This document shows, piece after piece, positions 18,256 through 27,233 of a stretch of 64,000 bases of DNA. The notes beneath the pieces are model-generated. The model was not told the origin of the DNA and ran no database searches. It saw nothing but the letters and a program-made list of their open reading frames with translations. Both the position numbers and the translations under genes were made by a program. The DNA is from Nocardioides sp. JS614 (GTDB taxonomy: Bacteria; Actinomycetota; Actinomycetes; Propionibacteriales; Nocardioidaceae). Within the stretch, counting starts at the first letter, position 1. Each line of letters begins with the position of its first letter. The stretch is from positions 3,410,001-3,474,000 of the forward strand of contig NC_008699.1 in NCBI RefSeq assembly GCF_000015265.1, written 5' to 3'.

Positions 18256-19148
18256 CAGACCAGCTCCTCGGTGCCGGCCCGCCGGACATAGACGACGACC
18301 ATCACGACGACGATCGCCATCAAGGTCAGCGACAGGCTGGCCGCCAGCGGGTAGTTGTGCTCGGTGAGGAACGCCGCCTGGATCCGGTTGCCGACCATGT
18401 ACTGCTTCGGGGTCCCCAGCAGCTCGGCGTTGATGTAGTCGCCGCTGGCCGGGATGAAGGTGAGCAGCGTGCCGGAGACGACACCGGGCAACGACAGTGG
18501 GAAGGTCACCTTCCGGAAGCCGGTGAAGGGGCTCGAGTACAGGTCGCCGGCAGCCTCGATCAGCCGGTAGTCCACCTTGCTCAGCGAGGCGTAGAGCGGC
18601 AGCGTCATGAACGGCATGAAGTTGTAGATCAGGCCCGCGATCACCGCGACCGGCGTCGCCAGCAGCCGCCCGTCGTCGGGCAGCACCCAGATGGTCTGCA
18701 AGAAGCTGGTGACCGGACCCTGGTCGGACAGGATGGTGCGCCACGACAGCGTCCGCAGCAGGAAGCTGGTGAAGAACGGCGCGATCACCAGGACCAGCAT
18801 GACGTTGCGCCAGCGGCCCGCCCTGAACGCGATGGCGTAGGCCAGCGGGTAGCTCAAGGTCAGGCAGACGAGAGTCGCGATGCCGGCGTACAGGAAGGAC
18901 CGCGCGAAGAGGTTCCACGTCTCCCTGACGGCGTCGGCGTAGTTGGCCACGTGCCAGGTCATCGCGTAGCCCTGCTCGTAGGAGCCGCTCGGGTCGTAGA
19001 GCGAGGTGAAGAAGAGCTGGACGGTGGGGAAGAGGAAGAACACGGCCAGCCACAGCATGCCCGGGACCAGCAGCAGCCAGCCCCACCCGCGGCGCCGGCC
19101 CGACTCCGCGACCGGCTGCGGACCCACGGGTGCCGGCGCTGCGCTCAC
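18255..19148 (-). CDS. Polyamine-type ABC transporter permease (PotB-like), system 2
   Basis: 297 residues. The first helix is WLLLVPGMLWLAVFFLFPTV, and the EAA loop is IEAAGDLYSSPFTGFRKVTF, followed by FIPASGDYINAELLG, the PotB-type segment. The GTG start at 19148 overlaps the ATPase stop in GTGA, with AAGGAG just upstream; longer in-frame extensions only run into the ATPase gene. Partner of the PotC-like permease of system 2. Confidence 0.88.
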   Translation of the reverse strand: MSAAPAPVGPQPVAESGRRRGWGWLLLVPGMLWLAVFFLFPTVQLFFTSLYDPSGSYEQGYAMTWHVANYADAVRETWNLFARSFLYAGIATLVCLTLSYPLAYAIAFRAGRWRNVMLVLVIAPFFTSFLLRTLSWRTILSDQGPVTSFLQTIWVLPDDGRLLATPVAVIAGLIYNFMPFMTLPLYASLSKVDYRLIEAAGDLYSSPFTGFRKVTFPLSLPGVVSGTLLTFIPASGDYINAELLGTPKQYMVGNRIQAAFLTEHNYPLAASLSLTLMAIVVVMVVVYVRRAGTEELV

Positions 19149-20278
19149 TCCTTGTCCTCCGGCGTCATCAGGCCGGCCTGGGCATCCTGATCGGCGTCGA
19201 GCAGGAACGTGTGCTCGGGCGCCCACAGCAGGTCCACCTCGTCACCGTTGCGGAAGGCAGGGCGCCGCCCGGTGTTCTGCTCGAACACCATCAGCTCCTG
19301 CCCCCAGGCGGTCGCGACGAGGTACTGCGTGCTGACCCCGACGAAGCTGACGTCGCTGACCCGGCCACCGGTGAGGGCGTTGACCCCAGCGTGGTCCTCG
19401 GTGCCGGCCTCGGCGATGAGCACCTTCTCCGGCCGGACCCCGAGCCAGGCGCTCCGCCCGGCGGTGTGCGAGCGCGACGCCGCCAACCGGAGCTTCTGGC
19501 CGTGGCAGTCGACGACGACGTCGGCACCCGTCGCGTCGATGACCTCGGCCCGGACGAGGTTCGACTGGCCGAGGAAGTTGGCGACGAACGTCGTCACCGG
19601 GTTCTCGTACAGGTCCGCCGGCGCGCCCATCTGCTCGATCACCCCGTGGTTCATCACGGCGATGGTGTCGGCCATCGTCATGGCCTCCTCCTGGTCGTGC
19701 GTGACGTGCACGAAGGTGACCTCGATCTCGGTCTGGATCCGCTTGAGCTCGATCTGCATCTGCCGGCGCAGCTTGAGGTCCAGCGCGCCCAGCGGCTCGT
19801 CGAGCAGCAGCACGCCCGGCTCGTTGATCAGGGCCCGGCCGAGGGCGACCCGCTGCTGCTGGCCGCCCGAGAGCTGGCCCGGCTTGCGGTCCCCGTAGCC
19901 GCCGAGCTCGACGAGCTCGAGCATGTCACGGGTCTTCTGCTGGTAGTCCTTCACGCCGCGGCGCCGCAGCCCGAACGCGACGTTCTCGGAGATCGTCAGG
20001 TGCGGGAACAGCGCGTAGGACTGGAAGACCGTGTTGACCGGCCGCTTGTAGGGACGCAGGTGCGTGATGTCGTCCTCGCCGATCCGCACCCGGCCTGCGG
20101 TCGGGTCCTCCAACCCGGCCACCATCCGCAGCGTGGTGGTCTTGCCGCACCCCGACGGCCCGAGGAGAGCGAAGAACGAGCCGTTCGGCACCGTCAGCGA
20201 CAGGTCGTCGACCGCGACGAAGTCCCCGAAGCGCTTGGTCAGGTTCTCCAGCCTCAGGTCCGCGTTGCGCTCAGCCAC
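19145..20278 (-). CDS. Polyamine-type ABC transporter ATPase (PotA-like), system 2
   Basis: 377 residues: Walker A GPSGCGKTT (40-48), Q-loop TVFQSYALFPHL, signature LSGGQQQRVALGRAL, Walker B LLLDEPLGALDL, H-loop VTHDQEEAMTM, then a C-terminal TOBE region. The start is GTG at 20278, eight bases inside the binding-protein gene (stop 20273-20271), so translation is coupled. Unlike system 1, here the binding protein is encoded first. Confidence 0.88.
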   Translation of the reverse strand: MAERNADLRLENLTKRFGDFVAVDDLSLTVPNGSFFALLGPSGCGKTTTLRMVAGLEDPTAGRVRIGEDDITHLRPYKRPVNTVFQSYALFPHLTISENVAFGLRRRGVKDYQQKTRDMLELVELGGYGDRKPGQLSGGQQQRVALGRALINEPGVLLLDEPLGALDLKLRRQMQIELKRIQTEIEVTFVHVTHDQEEAMTMADTIAVMNHGVIEQMGAPADLYENPVTTFVANFLGQSNLVRAEVIDATGADVVVDCHGQKLRLAASRSHTAGRSAWLGVRPEKVLIAEAGTEDHAGVNALTGGRVSDVSFVGVSTQYLVATAWGQELMVFEQNTGRRPAFRNGDEVDLLWAPEHTFLLDADQDAQAGLMTPEDKE

Positions 20279-21497
20279 CCATCACCTCGTTGAACCGGCG
20301 CTGGTAGTCGCGCTCCTGGGTGTCACTCAGCGGCATGAACTGGTGGCCCGACTCCATGGTCTTGGCATCGGGGAAGATGAAGTCGCTCTTGGCTGCGGAC
20401 TTGTCGAACTGCGCGATCTCCTGCTGGGCACCCTTGACCGGGCAGAGGTAGTAGTTCCAGGCAGCGAGCTTCGCGGCGTTGACCGGGTCGTAGTAGTAGT
20501 TCATCAGCTCCTCGACGTTCGACTTGTGCGCCGCCTTGTTCGGCACCAGCATGTTGTCGGTCCAGATCGCGAAGCCCTCACTGGGCGGGACGTACTTGAA
20601 CTTCCCGCCGCCGAGCAGGTTGATGACGTCGCCGCTCCACGCCTCGCAGGCGACGATGTCGCCCGACTTCATGTCGTCGACGTAGTCGTTGCCGGTGAAC
20701 CTGCGCACCTGGCCGCTGTCGACGTAGCCCTGGAGACTGTCGATCGCGGCGGAGAACTCGTCGTCGGTGAAGTCCGCCGGGTTGCTGCCGTTCAGGAGCA
20801 GCATGAACAGCATCGTGTCCCGCATCTCGCTGAGCAGGTCGATCTTGCCCTTGAGGTCCGGGCGGGTGAGCAGCTCCTCGAAGCTCGAGACGGGGTCGGT
20901 GAGCTCGGCGTTGTAGCAGATGCCGGTCATGCCGCTCTGCCACGGCACGCTGTAGTCGCGGTTCGGGTCCCAGCTGGGCGACTTCAGGGAGTCGATCAGG
21001 TTCGCGTCGACGTTGGGCAGGTTGGCGTGGTCGAGCTTCTGGATCCAGCCGAGCTCGATCATCCGCGCGGCCATGTAGTCGGTCACGACGAAGACATCAC
21101 GGTCCGTGGGCCGGCAGTCCTGCAGCTGGGGCGACACCTTGGCGAAGAACTGCTCGTTGTCGTTGACGTCGCCGTTCTTGTAGTCGACGGTGATGCCGGT
21201 CTGCTGCTGGAACTTCGAGAGCGTGGAGTCCGGCTTCTTGACGGGGTCGATGTAACCGATCCAGTTGGCGAACGTGATCGTCTTCTCATCAGCGCTGAGG
21301 TCGGTGCTCGTGCAGGAGCCGGCGTCGACCTTCGCGCCCTCGGTGCCGCAGGCCGAGAGCAGCCCCGGCGCCCCCACCGCGAGCGCCGTCAGCGAGGCTC
21401 CGCGGAGGAAGGACCGCCGCCCCATCCCGGACATCGCCCACGGGGGAACGCCGCCACCGGCCCGCGCCAGGGCCGCCAACCTCGCTGAGTCCGACAT
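20271..21497 (-). CDS. Polyamine-type substrate-binding lipoprotein with twin-arginine signal, system 2
   Basis: 408 residues. The N-terminus has GRRSFLRGASLTALAVG (Arg27-Arg28), a twin-arginine signal, ending in a lipobox LLSAC (Cys50), so it is probably folded in the cytoplasm, exported by Tat and lipidated. The PotD/PotF-like body includes ITFANWIGYIDPVKKPDSTL, VFVVTDYMAARMIELGWIQK and VACEAWSGDVINLL. ATG at 21497 has a strong GGGAGG seven bases upstream. It is the first gene of the operon and diverges from the Lrp/AsnC regulator. Confidence 0.87.
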   Translation of the reverse strand: MSDSARLAALARAGGGVPPWAMSGMGRRSFLRGASLTALAVGAPGLLSACGTEGAKVDAGSCTSTDLSADEKTITFANWIGYIDPVKKPDSTLSKFQQQTGITVDYKNGDVNDNEQFFAKVSPQLQDCRPTDRDVFVVTDYMAARMIELGWIQKLDHANLPNVDANLIDSLKSPSWDPNRDYSVPWQSGMTGICYNAELTDPVSSFEELLTRPDLKGKIDLLSEMRDTMLFMLLLNGSNPADFTDDEFSAAIDSLQGYVDSGQVRRFTGNDYVDDMKSGDIVACEAWSGDVINLLGGGKFKYVPPSEGFAIWTDNMLVPNKAAHKSNVEELMNYYYDPVNAAKLAAWNYYLCPVKGAQQEIAQFDKSAAKSDFIFPDAKTMESGHQFMPLSDTQERDYQRRFNEVMGG

Positions 21498-21646
21498 CCC
21501 ACTACCTCCCGGAAGTTCAAAGCGCCTGTGAGTGTGGATAGTTGCAGAGCAACCGCCTCGCGACAAGTGAAACCGTTGAGTTGAAACATTGTCGCAACGA
21601 AAACCTTAGAAACGATCGGTGGCGAACATCGGGGCCGGCTGACAGT
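21498..21646. promoter_or_regulatory. Divergent control region, binding protein 2 / Lrp-AsnC regulator
   Basis: 149 bases, locally AT-rich. It contains GTTGC-AGA-GCAAC (21541-21553), a perfect short inverted repeat, and a second run, GAAACATTGTCGCAACGAAAA (21582 onward), which carries GTCGCAAC. These are reasonable operator candidates for the adjacent Lrp/AsnC protein, which as a family binds near its own gene. No binding is proven. Confidence 0.45.
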
Positions 21647-22135
21647 ATGCGTCCCGTGGCGAGAACACCCAGACCAGCACGGCCGGCAGTCCACCTCGAT
21701 GACGTCTCCAAGGCGATCATCGAACAGCTCCAGCAGGACGGCCGGCGCTCCTACGCCGCGATCGGCAAGGTGGTCGGGCTGTCCGAGGCCGCCGTCCGGC
21801 AGCGGGTGCAACGGCTGATCGAGGGTGGCGTCATGCAGGTCGTCGCCGTCACCGACCCGCTCGAGCTCGGCTTCGCGCGGCAGGCGATGGTCGGCATCCG
21901 GGTCACCGGGCAGCTCGAGCCGGTCGCGGAGGCGATCGGCGCGCTCGAGGAGGTCGACTACGTCGTCGTGACCGCGGGCTCCTACGACCTGCTGGTGGAG
22001 GTCGTCTGCGAGAGTGACGAGCACCTGCTCGAGCTGATCTCCGACCGGATCCGCACGATCGACGGCGTCGCGACGACGGAGACGTTCATGTACCTCAGCC
22101 TGCGCAAGCAGACGTACTCGTGGGGTGTGCGCTGA
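21647..22135 (+). CDS. Lrp/AsnC family transcriptional regulator
   Basis: 162 residues: an N-terminal HTH (AIIEQLQQDGRRSYAAIGKV, then LSEAAVRQRVQRLIEGG) and a C-terminal RAM ligand-binding domain (FARQAMVGIRVTGQLEPVAE; YVVVTAGSYDLLVEVVCESD). It is divergent from the system 2 transporter and overlaps the FAD oxidoreductase, so it probably controls polyamine or amine use in response to a small amine or amino acid. ATG at 21647 is chosen; GTG at 21656 is a serious alternative because CAGTAT ends six bases before it, the spacing seen for other leaderless genes here. Confidence 0.85.
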   Translation: MRPVARTPRPARPAVHLDDVSKAIIEQLQQDGRRSYAAIGKVVGLSEAAVRQRVQRLIEGGVMQVVAVTDPLELGFARQAMVGIRVTGQLEPVAEAIGALEEVDYVVVTAGSYDLLVEVVCESDEHLLELISDRIRTIDGVATTETFMYLSLRKQTYSWGVR

Positions 22136-23520
22136 ATCCTCCGACCGACCCGCACTGGGAGCGCCTGTCGCTGTGGCACGACACGGTCGACGGCGGCTGG
22201 GCCCCCCGCCCCGCGCTGTCCGACGACGTCGACGCCGATGTCGCGATCGTCGGCGCGGGCTTCACCGGGCTCTGGACCGCCTACTACCTCGCCGAGGCGG
22301 ATCCGACGCTGCGGATCGTGGTGCTCGAGGCCGAGACGGCGGGCTTCGGGGCGTCGGGACGCAACGGCGGCTGGTGCTCGGCGCTGTTCCCGGCCTCGCT
22401 GCCGACGCTGGCCGGCCTCGCGGACCGCGACGGTGCGCTCGCTCAGCACCGCGCGATGCGCGAGACCGTCGACGAGGTGGTCAAGGTCGCCGCCGCCGAG
22501 GGCATCGACGCGCACGTCGCCAAGGGCGGCACGATCTCGCTGGCCCGCAGCCGTGCCCAGTGGCGCCGGGCCCGGGCCGAGGTCGCCGAGGCGCGGCGCT
22601 GGGACCGCGACGAGGACGACCTGCGGCTGCTCGACCGGACCGAGGCCACCGCCGTGCTGCGGGGCAGCCGGACCGTCGGGGCGACGTACACCCCCGACTG
22701 CGCGGCCATCCACCCGGCCCGGCTGGTGCGCGGCCTGGCGCAGGCCGTCGAGCGGCGCGGCGTGACCATCCACGAGCGCACCCGGGTGCGCTCGATCGGC
22801 CCGGGCCGCGCGCACACCGCGGACGGTGACGTGCGTGCGGCGACCGTGGTGCGCGCGACCGAGGGCTACACCGCGTCGCTGCGCGGTGAGGAGCGCACCC
22901 TGGTGCCGGTGTACTCCCTGATCATCGCGACCGAGCCGCTGTCGCCCTCGACCTGGGCGGAGATCGGGCTGGCGCGACGCGAGACGTTCACCGACCACCG
23001 GCACCTGATCGTCTACGGCCAGCGCACCGCGGACGACCGGTTGGTGTTCGGCGGCCGCGGCGCGCCGTACCACCTCGGGTCGCGGATCCGCCCGGAGTAC
23101 GACCGCGACGAGGCGGTCTTCGCGCGGCTCTACGCGACGCTGGTCGACCTCTTCCCGATGCTCGCCGGCACCCGGGTCACCCACGCCTGGGGCGGCGCAC
23201 TCGGCATCCCCCGGGACTGGTGCGCCTCGGTCGGGCTGGACCGCGGGACCGGGCTGGCCTGGGCCGGCGGGTACGTCGGCGACGGGGTGAGCACCACCAA
23301 CCTCGCCGGCCGCACCCTGCGCGACCTCGTGCTCGACCGGGACACCGAGCTCACCCGGCTGCCCTGGGTCGGCCATCGCTCGCCGGCCTGGGAGCGCGAG
23401 CCGCTGCGCTGGCTGGGCATCAACGTCGGCCTGCGGGCGATGACCCTCGCCGACGCGGAGGAGTCCGTCACCCGGCTGCCGAGCGTCGTGGCCCGGGTGG
23501 TCTCGCCGCTGCTGGGCTGA
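22120..23520 (+). CDS. FAD-dependent amine oxidoreductase (DadA/PuuB-like)
   Basis: About 466 residues. The FAD-binding dinucleotide fold is VAIVGAGFTGLWTAYYLAEA, followed by FGASGRNGGWCSALFP, typical of the DAO family that includes gamma-glutamylputrescine oxidase. The C-terminal WAGGYVGDGVSTTNLAGRTL closes the FAD site. It could oxidise a polyamine or derivative to an aminoaldehyde, in parallel with the aminotransferase. The gene overlaps the end of the regulator. GTG at 22120 is the only standard start; a CTG at 22132, overlapping the regulator stop as CTGA, is possible. No gamma-glutamylputrescine synthetase gene is in the window, so the exact substrate is open. Confidence 0.8.
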   Translation: MGCALNPPTDPHWERLSLWHDTVDGGWAPRPALSDDVDADVAIVGAGFTGLWTAYYLAEADPTLRIVVLEAETAGFGASGRNGGWCSALFPASLPTLAGLADRDGALAQHRAMRETVDEVVKVAAAEGIDAHVAKGGTISLARSRAQWRRARAEVAEARRWDRDEDDLRLLDRTEATAVLRGSRTVGATYTPDCAAIHPARLVRGLAQAVERRGVTIHERTRVRSIGPGRAHTADGDVRAATVVRATEGYTASLRGEERTLVPVYSLIIATEPLSPSTWAEIGLARRETFTDHRHLIVYGQRTADDRLVFGGRGAPYHLGSRIRPEYDRDEAVFARLYATLVDLFPMLAGTRVTHAWGGALGIPRDWCASVGLDRGTGLAWAGGYVGDGVSTTNLAGRTLRDLVLDRDTELTRLPWVGHRSPAWEREPLRWLGINVGLRAMTLADAEESVTRLPSVVARVVSPLLG

Positions 23521-24981
23521 TCACCCGAGTCCGTTGGCCGCCGTGTCCGCCGGCTTGGTCGTCGAGCGCACCCAGGCGTCGAAGAACCCGCCCAGGTCCT
23601 GGCCGCTGACCTGCTCGGCGAGAGCCTGGAACTGCGCGGTGTTGCCGGTGCTGCCCGCACGCTCGAGCGCCCACTGCCGGGTCAGGGTGGTGAAGTCGGC
23701 GTCACCGATCCGGTTGCGCAGCGCCGCCAGCGCCATGCCCCCACGCTGGTACACGAAGGGAGCGAAGATCCAGCTCACGCAGTCCTCGCGGCCCGGGCAC
23801 GGGTCCGCGACCTCGTGGCTCCAGAACGCGTCGTCGGCATCCGACTGGTACGCCTCGCGCAACCACGCGTCCGTCGTCGGCCCGCCGTGCTGCTCGCTGT
23901 AGTACTGCTCGAAGTACGTCGCCCAGCCCTCGTTGAGCCAGATGTCGGTCCAGCCCTCGACCGCGACCGAGTCCCCGAACCACTGGTGGGCGAGCTCGTG
24001 CACCACCGTCTTCACCGCGCCGGGGCCGTCGCCCATCCACGGATAGGTCGGCCGGGTCTGGTTCTCGAGCGCGAAGCCGACCGGGAGGGCCGTGGTCAGC
24101 CCGCCGGTCGTGGTGAACGGGTAGTCGCCGACCTGCCGCTCGAGCCACCGCAGCAGCCGCGGCGTCTTCTTCATCAGCCCCATCGCCACCTGTCGCTGGG
24201 CGGGGCTCAGCTGCTTCGAGACCGCCGAGTACCAGGGCCGGCCGAGGCTGTCACCGCGCTCGACCTCGAACCGGCCGGCGGCGAAGAACGCCAGGTACGG
24301 CACCATCGGTTCCCGCGCCTGCCAGGTCGTGGTCGCCAGCCGGCCGTGCACCTCCCGACCGACCAGGCGGCCGCCGGCGATGACCTGGTTCTCCTTCGGG
24401 ACCGTGATGCTGATCCGGATGTGCGCCCGGTCGAGCGGGTGGTCGTTGGCCGGGAACCACCACGGCGCCATGTGCGGCTGGTTCATCGCGACGACCTCGC
24501 GCTCGCCAGCCAGCCAGTTGCCCTCGCCCTCGTAGGAGTACGCCGAGGGCCACCCGGCGTACCGCACCACCACGCGCACGGTCTCGCCCACCGCGACCGG
24601 GCGCTTCACGACCAGCTCGTGATGCGTCTTCTCGAAGGCGGCGTCGCGGCCGTCGACGGTGACGGAGCGGACCGGGAGCAGGAGGTCGAGGTTGAAGCTC
24701 GACAGCGACTCGGTCGCGCGCACGGTCACCGTGGTCCATCCGGACAGGTGCCGGTCGCCGAAGCGGTAGCGGTCGTGGACGTCGTAGCGCAGCACGTCGA
24801 TGCCGCCGTTGCCGTCCAGCGGGAAGTACGGGTCGCCGATGCCGGCTGCGCCCGCGGGAGCTGCGGCACGGGCCCCGGCCGGCTCGGCGGAGGTGGACGG
24901 ACCGGTCAGGGCGAGGGCACCGGTGAGCGCCAGGACAGCGGCCAGTGCGGCGGTCGGGAGGGCGATGGGACGGGTGGCCAC
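23521..24981 (-). CDS. Secreted M1 family zinc metallopeptidase
   Basis: 486 residues with a signal peptide (cleavage near residue 32). The zinc site is His328 and His332 in HELAHQWFGD plus Glu351 in IWLNEGWATYFEQYY, the exact HExxH-18-E spacing. GFALENQT stands in for the substrate-binding GAMEN motif. An N-terminal beta-sandwich precedes the catalytic domain. It is likely an extracellular aminopeptidase. Its stop directly abuts that of the convergent FAD oxidoreductase. The start ATG at 24981 is unambiguous relative to the signal peptide. Confidence 0.88.
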   Translation of the reverse strand: MATRPIALPTAALAAVLALTGALALTGPSTSAEPAGARAAAPAGAAGIGDPYFPLDGNGGIDVLRYDVHDRYRFGDRHLSGWTTVTVRATESLSSFNLDLLLPVRSVTVDGRDAAFEKTHHELVVKRPVAVGETVRVVVRYAGWPSAYSYEGEGNWLAGEREVVAMNQPHMAPWWFPANDHPLDRAHIRISITVPKENQVIAGGRLVGREVHGRLATTTWQAREPMVPYLAFFAAGRFEVERGDSLGRPWYSAVSKQLSPAQRQVAMGLMKKTPRLLRWLERQVGDYPFTTTGGLTTALPVGFALENQTRPTYPWMGDGPGAVKTVVHELAHQWFGDSVAVEGWTDIWLNEGWATYFEQYYSEQHGGPTTDAWLREAYQSDADDAFWSHEVADPCPGREDCVSWIFAPFVYQRGGMALAALRNRIGDADFTTLTRQWALERAGSTGNTAQFQALAEQVSGQDLGGFFDAWVRSTTKPADTAANGLG

Positions 24982-25045
24982 GCGAGCAACCTAGTGGACG
25001 GGCGGACTGTCGGTGGCCTCGACGGGTGCCGGGCCGGCGCATATT

Positions 25046-25065
25046 CGGTTGCGGTGCCGCAACCG
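25046..25065. promoter_or_regulatory. Inverted repeat in the divergent M1 peptidase / RIO kinase region
   Basis: CGGTTGCGG-TG-CCGCAACCG: nine-base perfect arms with a two-base centre. It lies 65 bases upstream of the peptidase start and about 70-150 upstream of the rightward genes. A dimeric regulator site is the simplest reading; regulator unknown. Confidence 0.5.
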
Positions 25066-25131
25066 CCGCGGCGATACTCGACCGAGCCGTCCGGCAGCAG
25101 CAGCCGGGTGCCCGATCGAGGGGAGCGTGAC

Positions 25132-25239
25132 ATGTCGACGACTGCCCTTGGCCTGTCCGCAGACCACGACCTCTCGATCTCCTGGAGCACCCACCGCGAT
25201 GTCTCACGACTTCACGCAGCACACGCACGACCTCTCTGA
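25132..25239 (+). CDS. Possible short upstream ORF overlapping the RIO kinase start
   Basis: A 35-codon frame, MSTTALGLSADHDLSISWST and onward, starting at ATG 25132 with a good GAGGGGAG ribosome binding site. It ends 40 bases inside the RIO kinase gene in another frame. The kinase ATG itself has only GGAG at a long distance, so this ORF could couple or attenuate kinase translation. Not recognisable as a protein family. Confidence 0.35.
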   Translation: MSTTALGLSADHDLSISWSTHRDVSRLHAAHARPL

Positions 25240-26101
25240 CTCCGACCCGTCCGATCTCGACGCGGCCTTCGTCTTCGACTTCACCACGTACGACGAGCCC
25301 GAGGACGACACCCAGCGCTGGTCGACCTGGCTCAGCGTCGAGCCGCTCTGCCGCGGCCCGGAGCCCCGCCCCGACTGGGTGGTGACCTCCCAGGCCGCCG
25401 TCGACACCGAGCTCGGCATCCTCAAGACCGGCAAGGAGGCCGACGCGTTCCTGCTCGAGCGCTCGGTCCCCGGCAGCCCGCCCCCGGACCGAGGCGGCCT
25501 CGGGCAGTCGGTCGTCATGGTGGCGAAGCGCTACCGCAGCAACGAGCACCGCACCTTCCACCGCGCGGCGGCCTACACCGAGGGCCGCAGCGTGAAGCGG
25601 TCCCGCGACCAGCGGGCGCTCAAGCGCAAGAGCACCTGGGGCAAGGTCGTCGCCAGCAGCGAGTGGGCCGTCTCCGAGTGGGACGCGCTCAAGCGGTGCT
25701 GGTCGCTCGGGCTTCCGGTCCCCTACCCCGTCCAGATCGACGGCACGGAGATCCTGATGGAGTGGATCACCGACGACGACGGCGAGAGCGCGCCGCGGCT
25801 CGCCCAGACCCGGCCGGAGCGCGACCTGCTGGCGTCGTACTTCGACCAGCTGCGCGAGGTGCTCGCGACGATGGTCGGCAACGGGATCGTGCACGGTGAC
25901 CTGTCGGCGTACAACCTGCTCGCCGCCGGCGAGCGGCTGGTCGTCATCGACCTGCCGCAGATCGTGGACCTGGTCGGCAACACCAACGGCCTGGACTTCC
26001 TGATGCGCGACTGCGCGAACGTCTGTGGCTGGTTCCGGTCCCGCGGGCTCGCCGTCGACGAGCAGGACCTCTTCGCCGAGCTGATGACCCATGCGTTCTA
26101 G
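25199..26101 (+). CDS. RIO-family atypical protein kinase/ATPase
   Basis: 300 residues. Catalytic features: Lys110 in VVMVAKRYR (ATP), Glu157 or Glu160 in ASSEWAVSEWDALKRCWSLG, HGDLSAYNLLA (catalytic Asp234, Asn239) and the metal-binding Asp251 in VVIDLPQIVD. KTGKEADAF replaces the usual glycine-rich loop, as in RIO1. The Lys/Arg-rich YTEGRSVKRSRDQRALKRKS lies before the C-helix. Bacterial RIO proteins have no settled role; the eukaryotic ones act in ribosome maturation. It is the first of three closely spaced rightward genes. Confidence 0.85.
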   Translation: MSHDFTQHTHDLSDSDPSDLDAAFVFDFTTYDEPEDDTQRWSTWLSVEPLCRGPEPRPDWVVTSQAAVDTELGILKTGKEADAFLLERSVPGSPPPDRGGLGQSVVMVAKRYRSNEHRTFHRAAAYTEGRSVKRSRDQRALKRKSTWGKVVASSEWAVSEWDALKRCWSLGLPVPYPVQIDGTEILMEWITDDDGESAPRLAQTRPERDLLASYFDQLREVLATMVGNGIVHGDLSAYNLLAAGERLVVIDLPQIVDLVGNTNGLDFLMRDCANVCGWFRSRGLAVDEQDLFAELMTHAF

Positions 26102-26120
26102 CGGGTTCTAGGTTGACTGT

Positions 26121-27206
26121 GTGAAACGCACCCGCGGCCGCGTCGTCAACGTCGAGACCCTGGCGGAGCTCGACGACCGGCTGGCCGCGGGTGCGACCAC
26201 GCTGCGAGGGTGGCGGATCCGCGAGGTCGACCTGTCCGGCCGGCACGACGCGCTGGCCCGGGTCCGGCTCGCCGGGGCGACGTTCCTCGGGTGCACGTTC
26301 GCCCCGGGTGACGAGGCGATGGTGCGGGCGGCCGGCGCCCTGGTGCTCCCGGCGACACCGGAGACGCCCGTCGACACGGCACGGGAGGCGCTCTACACGC
26401 CGGAGGAGCTGTACGACGACCTCGACTACCCCGGGTCGCTCGACGCGCGCGCCTACGCCTGGTCGCAACGGCCGTCGACCCGCGAGAAGGCCCTGGCCCG
26501 CGCACTCCACGACCACGCGATCGACCTCGCGCTGGAGTCCTGGATCGAGGGCCGCCACCTGGTCGGCGTGATGGGCCGGCACACGGCGGATCGCGGCGAC
26601 CCGACGTTCACCGAGGCCGCCCGACTGGGCTCCGCGCTCGGTGCGACCCGCGTGGTCGCGACCGGGGGCGGACCGGGAGCGATGGAGGCGGCGAACCTCG
26701 GCGCCTGGCTGGCGCACCGGCCCGACGCGCTGGAGGAGGCGCTGTCGATGCTGACCGCGGTCCCGTCGTACCGGCCCTCGATCGGAGCCTGGGCCGAACG
26801 CGCCTTCGAGGTCCTCGCCCGGTTCCCGGACGGCGTCGAGTCGCTCGGGATCCCCACCTGGCACTACGGGCACGAGCCGCCGAACGTCTTCGCGACCGCG
26901 ATCGCGAAGTACTTCCGCAACTCCACCCGCGAGGCCACCCTGCTCGAGATCTGTGACGCCGGCATCGTGTTCCTGCCCGGCGCCGGCGGTACCGTGCAAG
27001 AGGTCTTCCAGGACGCGTGTGAGAACTACTACGCCGACGAGTCCTCGATCGCGCCGATGGTGCTGGTCGGGGCCCGATACTGGACCGAGGACCTACCGGC
27101 CTGGCCGCTGCTGAGCCGGCTCGCCCGCGGTCGGCCGATGGCGGACCACATCCATCTCGTCGACTCCTGGCAGGAGGCGGCGAACCTGTTCGTTTCGGGG
27201 ACGTGA
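26121..27206 (+). CDS. LOG-like Rossmann-fold nucleotide-binding protein
   Basis: 361 residues. The second half carries the lysine-decarboxylase-like/LOG signature: VVATGGGPGAMEAANLGAWL and VFLPGAGGTVQEVFQDACEN. LOG enzymes hydrolyse nucleoside 5'-monophosphates to free base and ribose phosphate; the second motif is usually PGGxGT, here PGAGGT. The N-terminal 110 residues are family-specific. The start is GTG at 26121, six bases after TAGGTT (26109-26114), suggesting a leaderless internal transcript 20 bases after the RIO gene. Reaction inferred. Confidence 0.75.
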   Translation: MKRTRGRVVNVETLAELDDRLAAGATTLRGWRIREVDLSGRHDALARVRLAGATFLGCTFAPGDEAMVRAAGALVLPATPETPVDTAREALYTPEELYDDLDYPGSLDARAYAWSQRPSTREKALARALHDHAIDLALESWIEGRHLVGVMGRHTADRGDPTFTEAARLGSALGATRVVATGGGPGAMEAANLGAWLAHRPDALEEALSMLTAVPSYRPSIGAWAERAFEVLARFPDGVESLGIPTWHYGHEPPNVFATAIAKYFRNSTREATLLEICDAGIVFLPGAGGTVQEVFQDACENYYADESSIAPMVLVGARYWTEDLPAWPLLSRLARGRPMADHIHLVDSWQEAANLFVSGT

Positions 27207-27233
27207 GCGGCGGCCCGAGCCTAGATTGACGCG

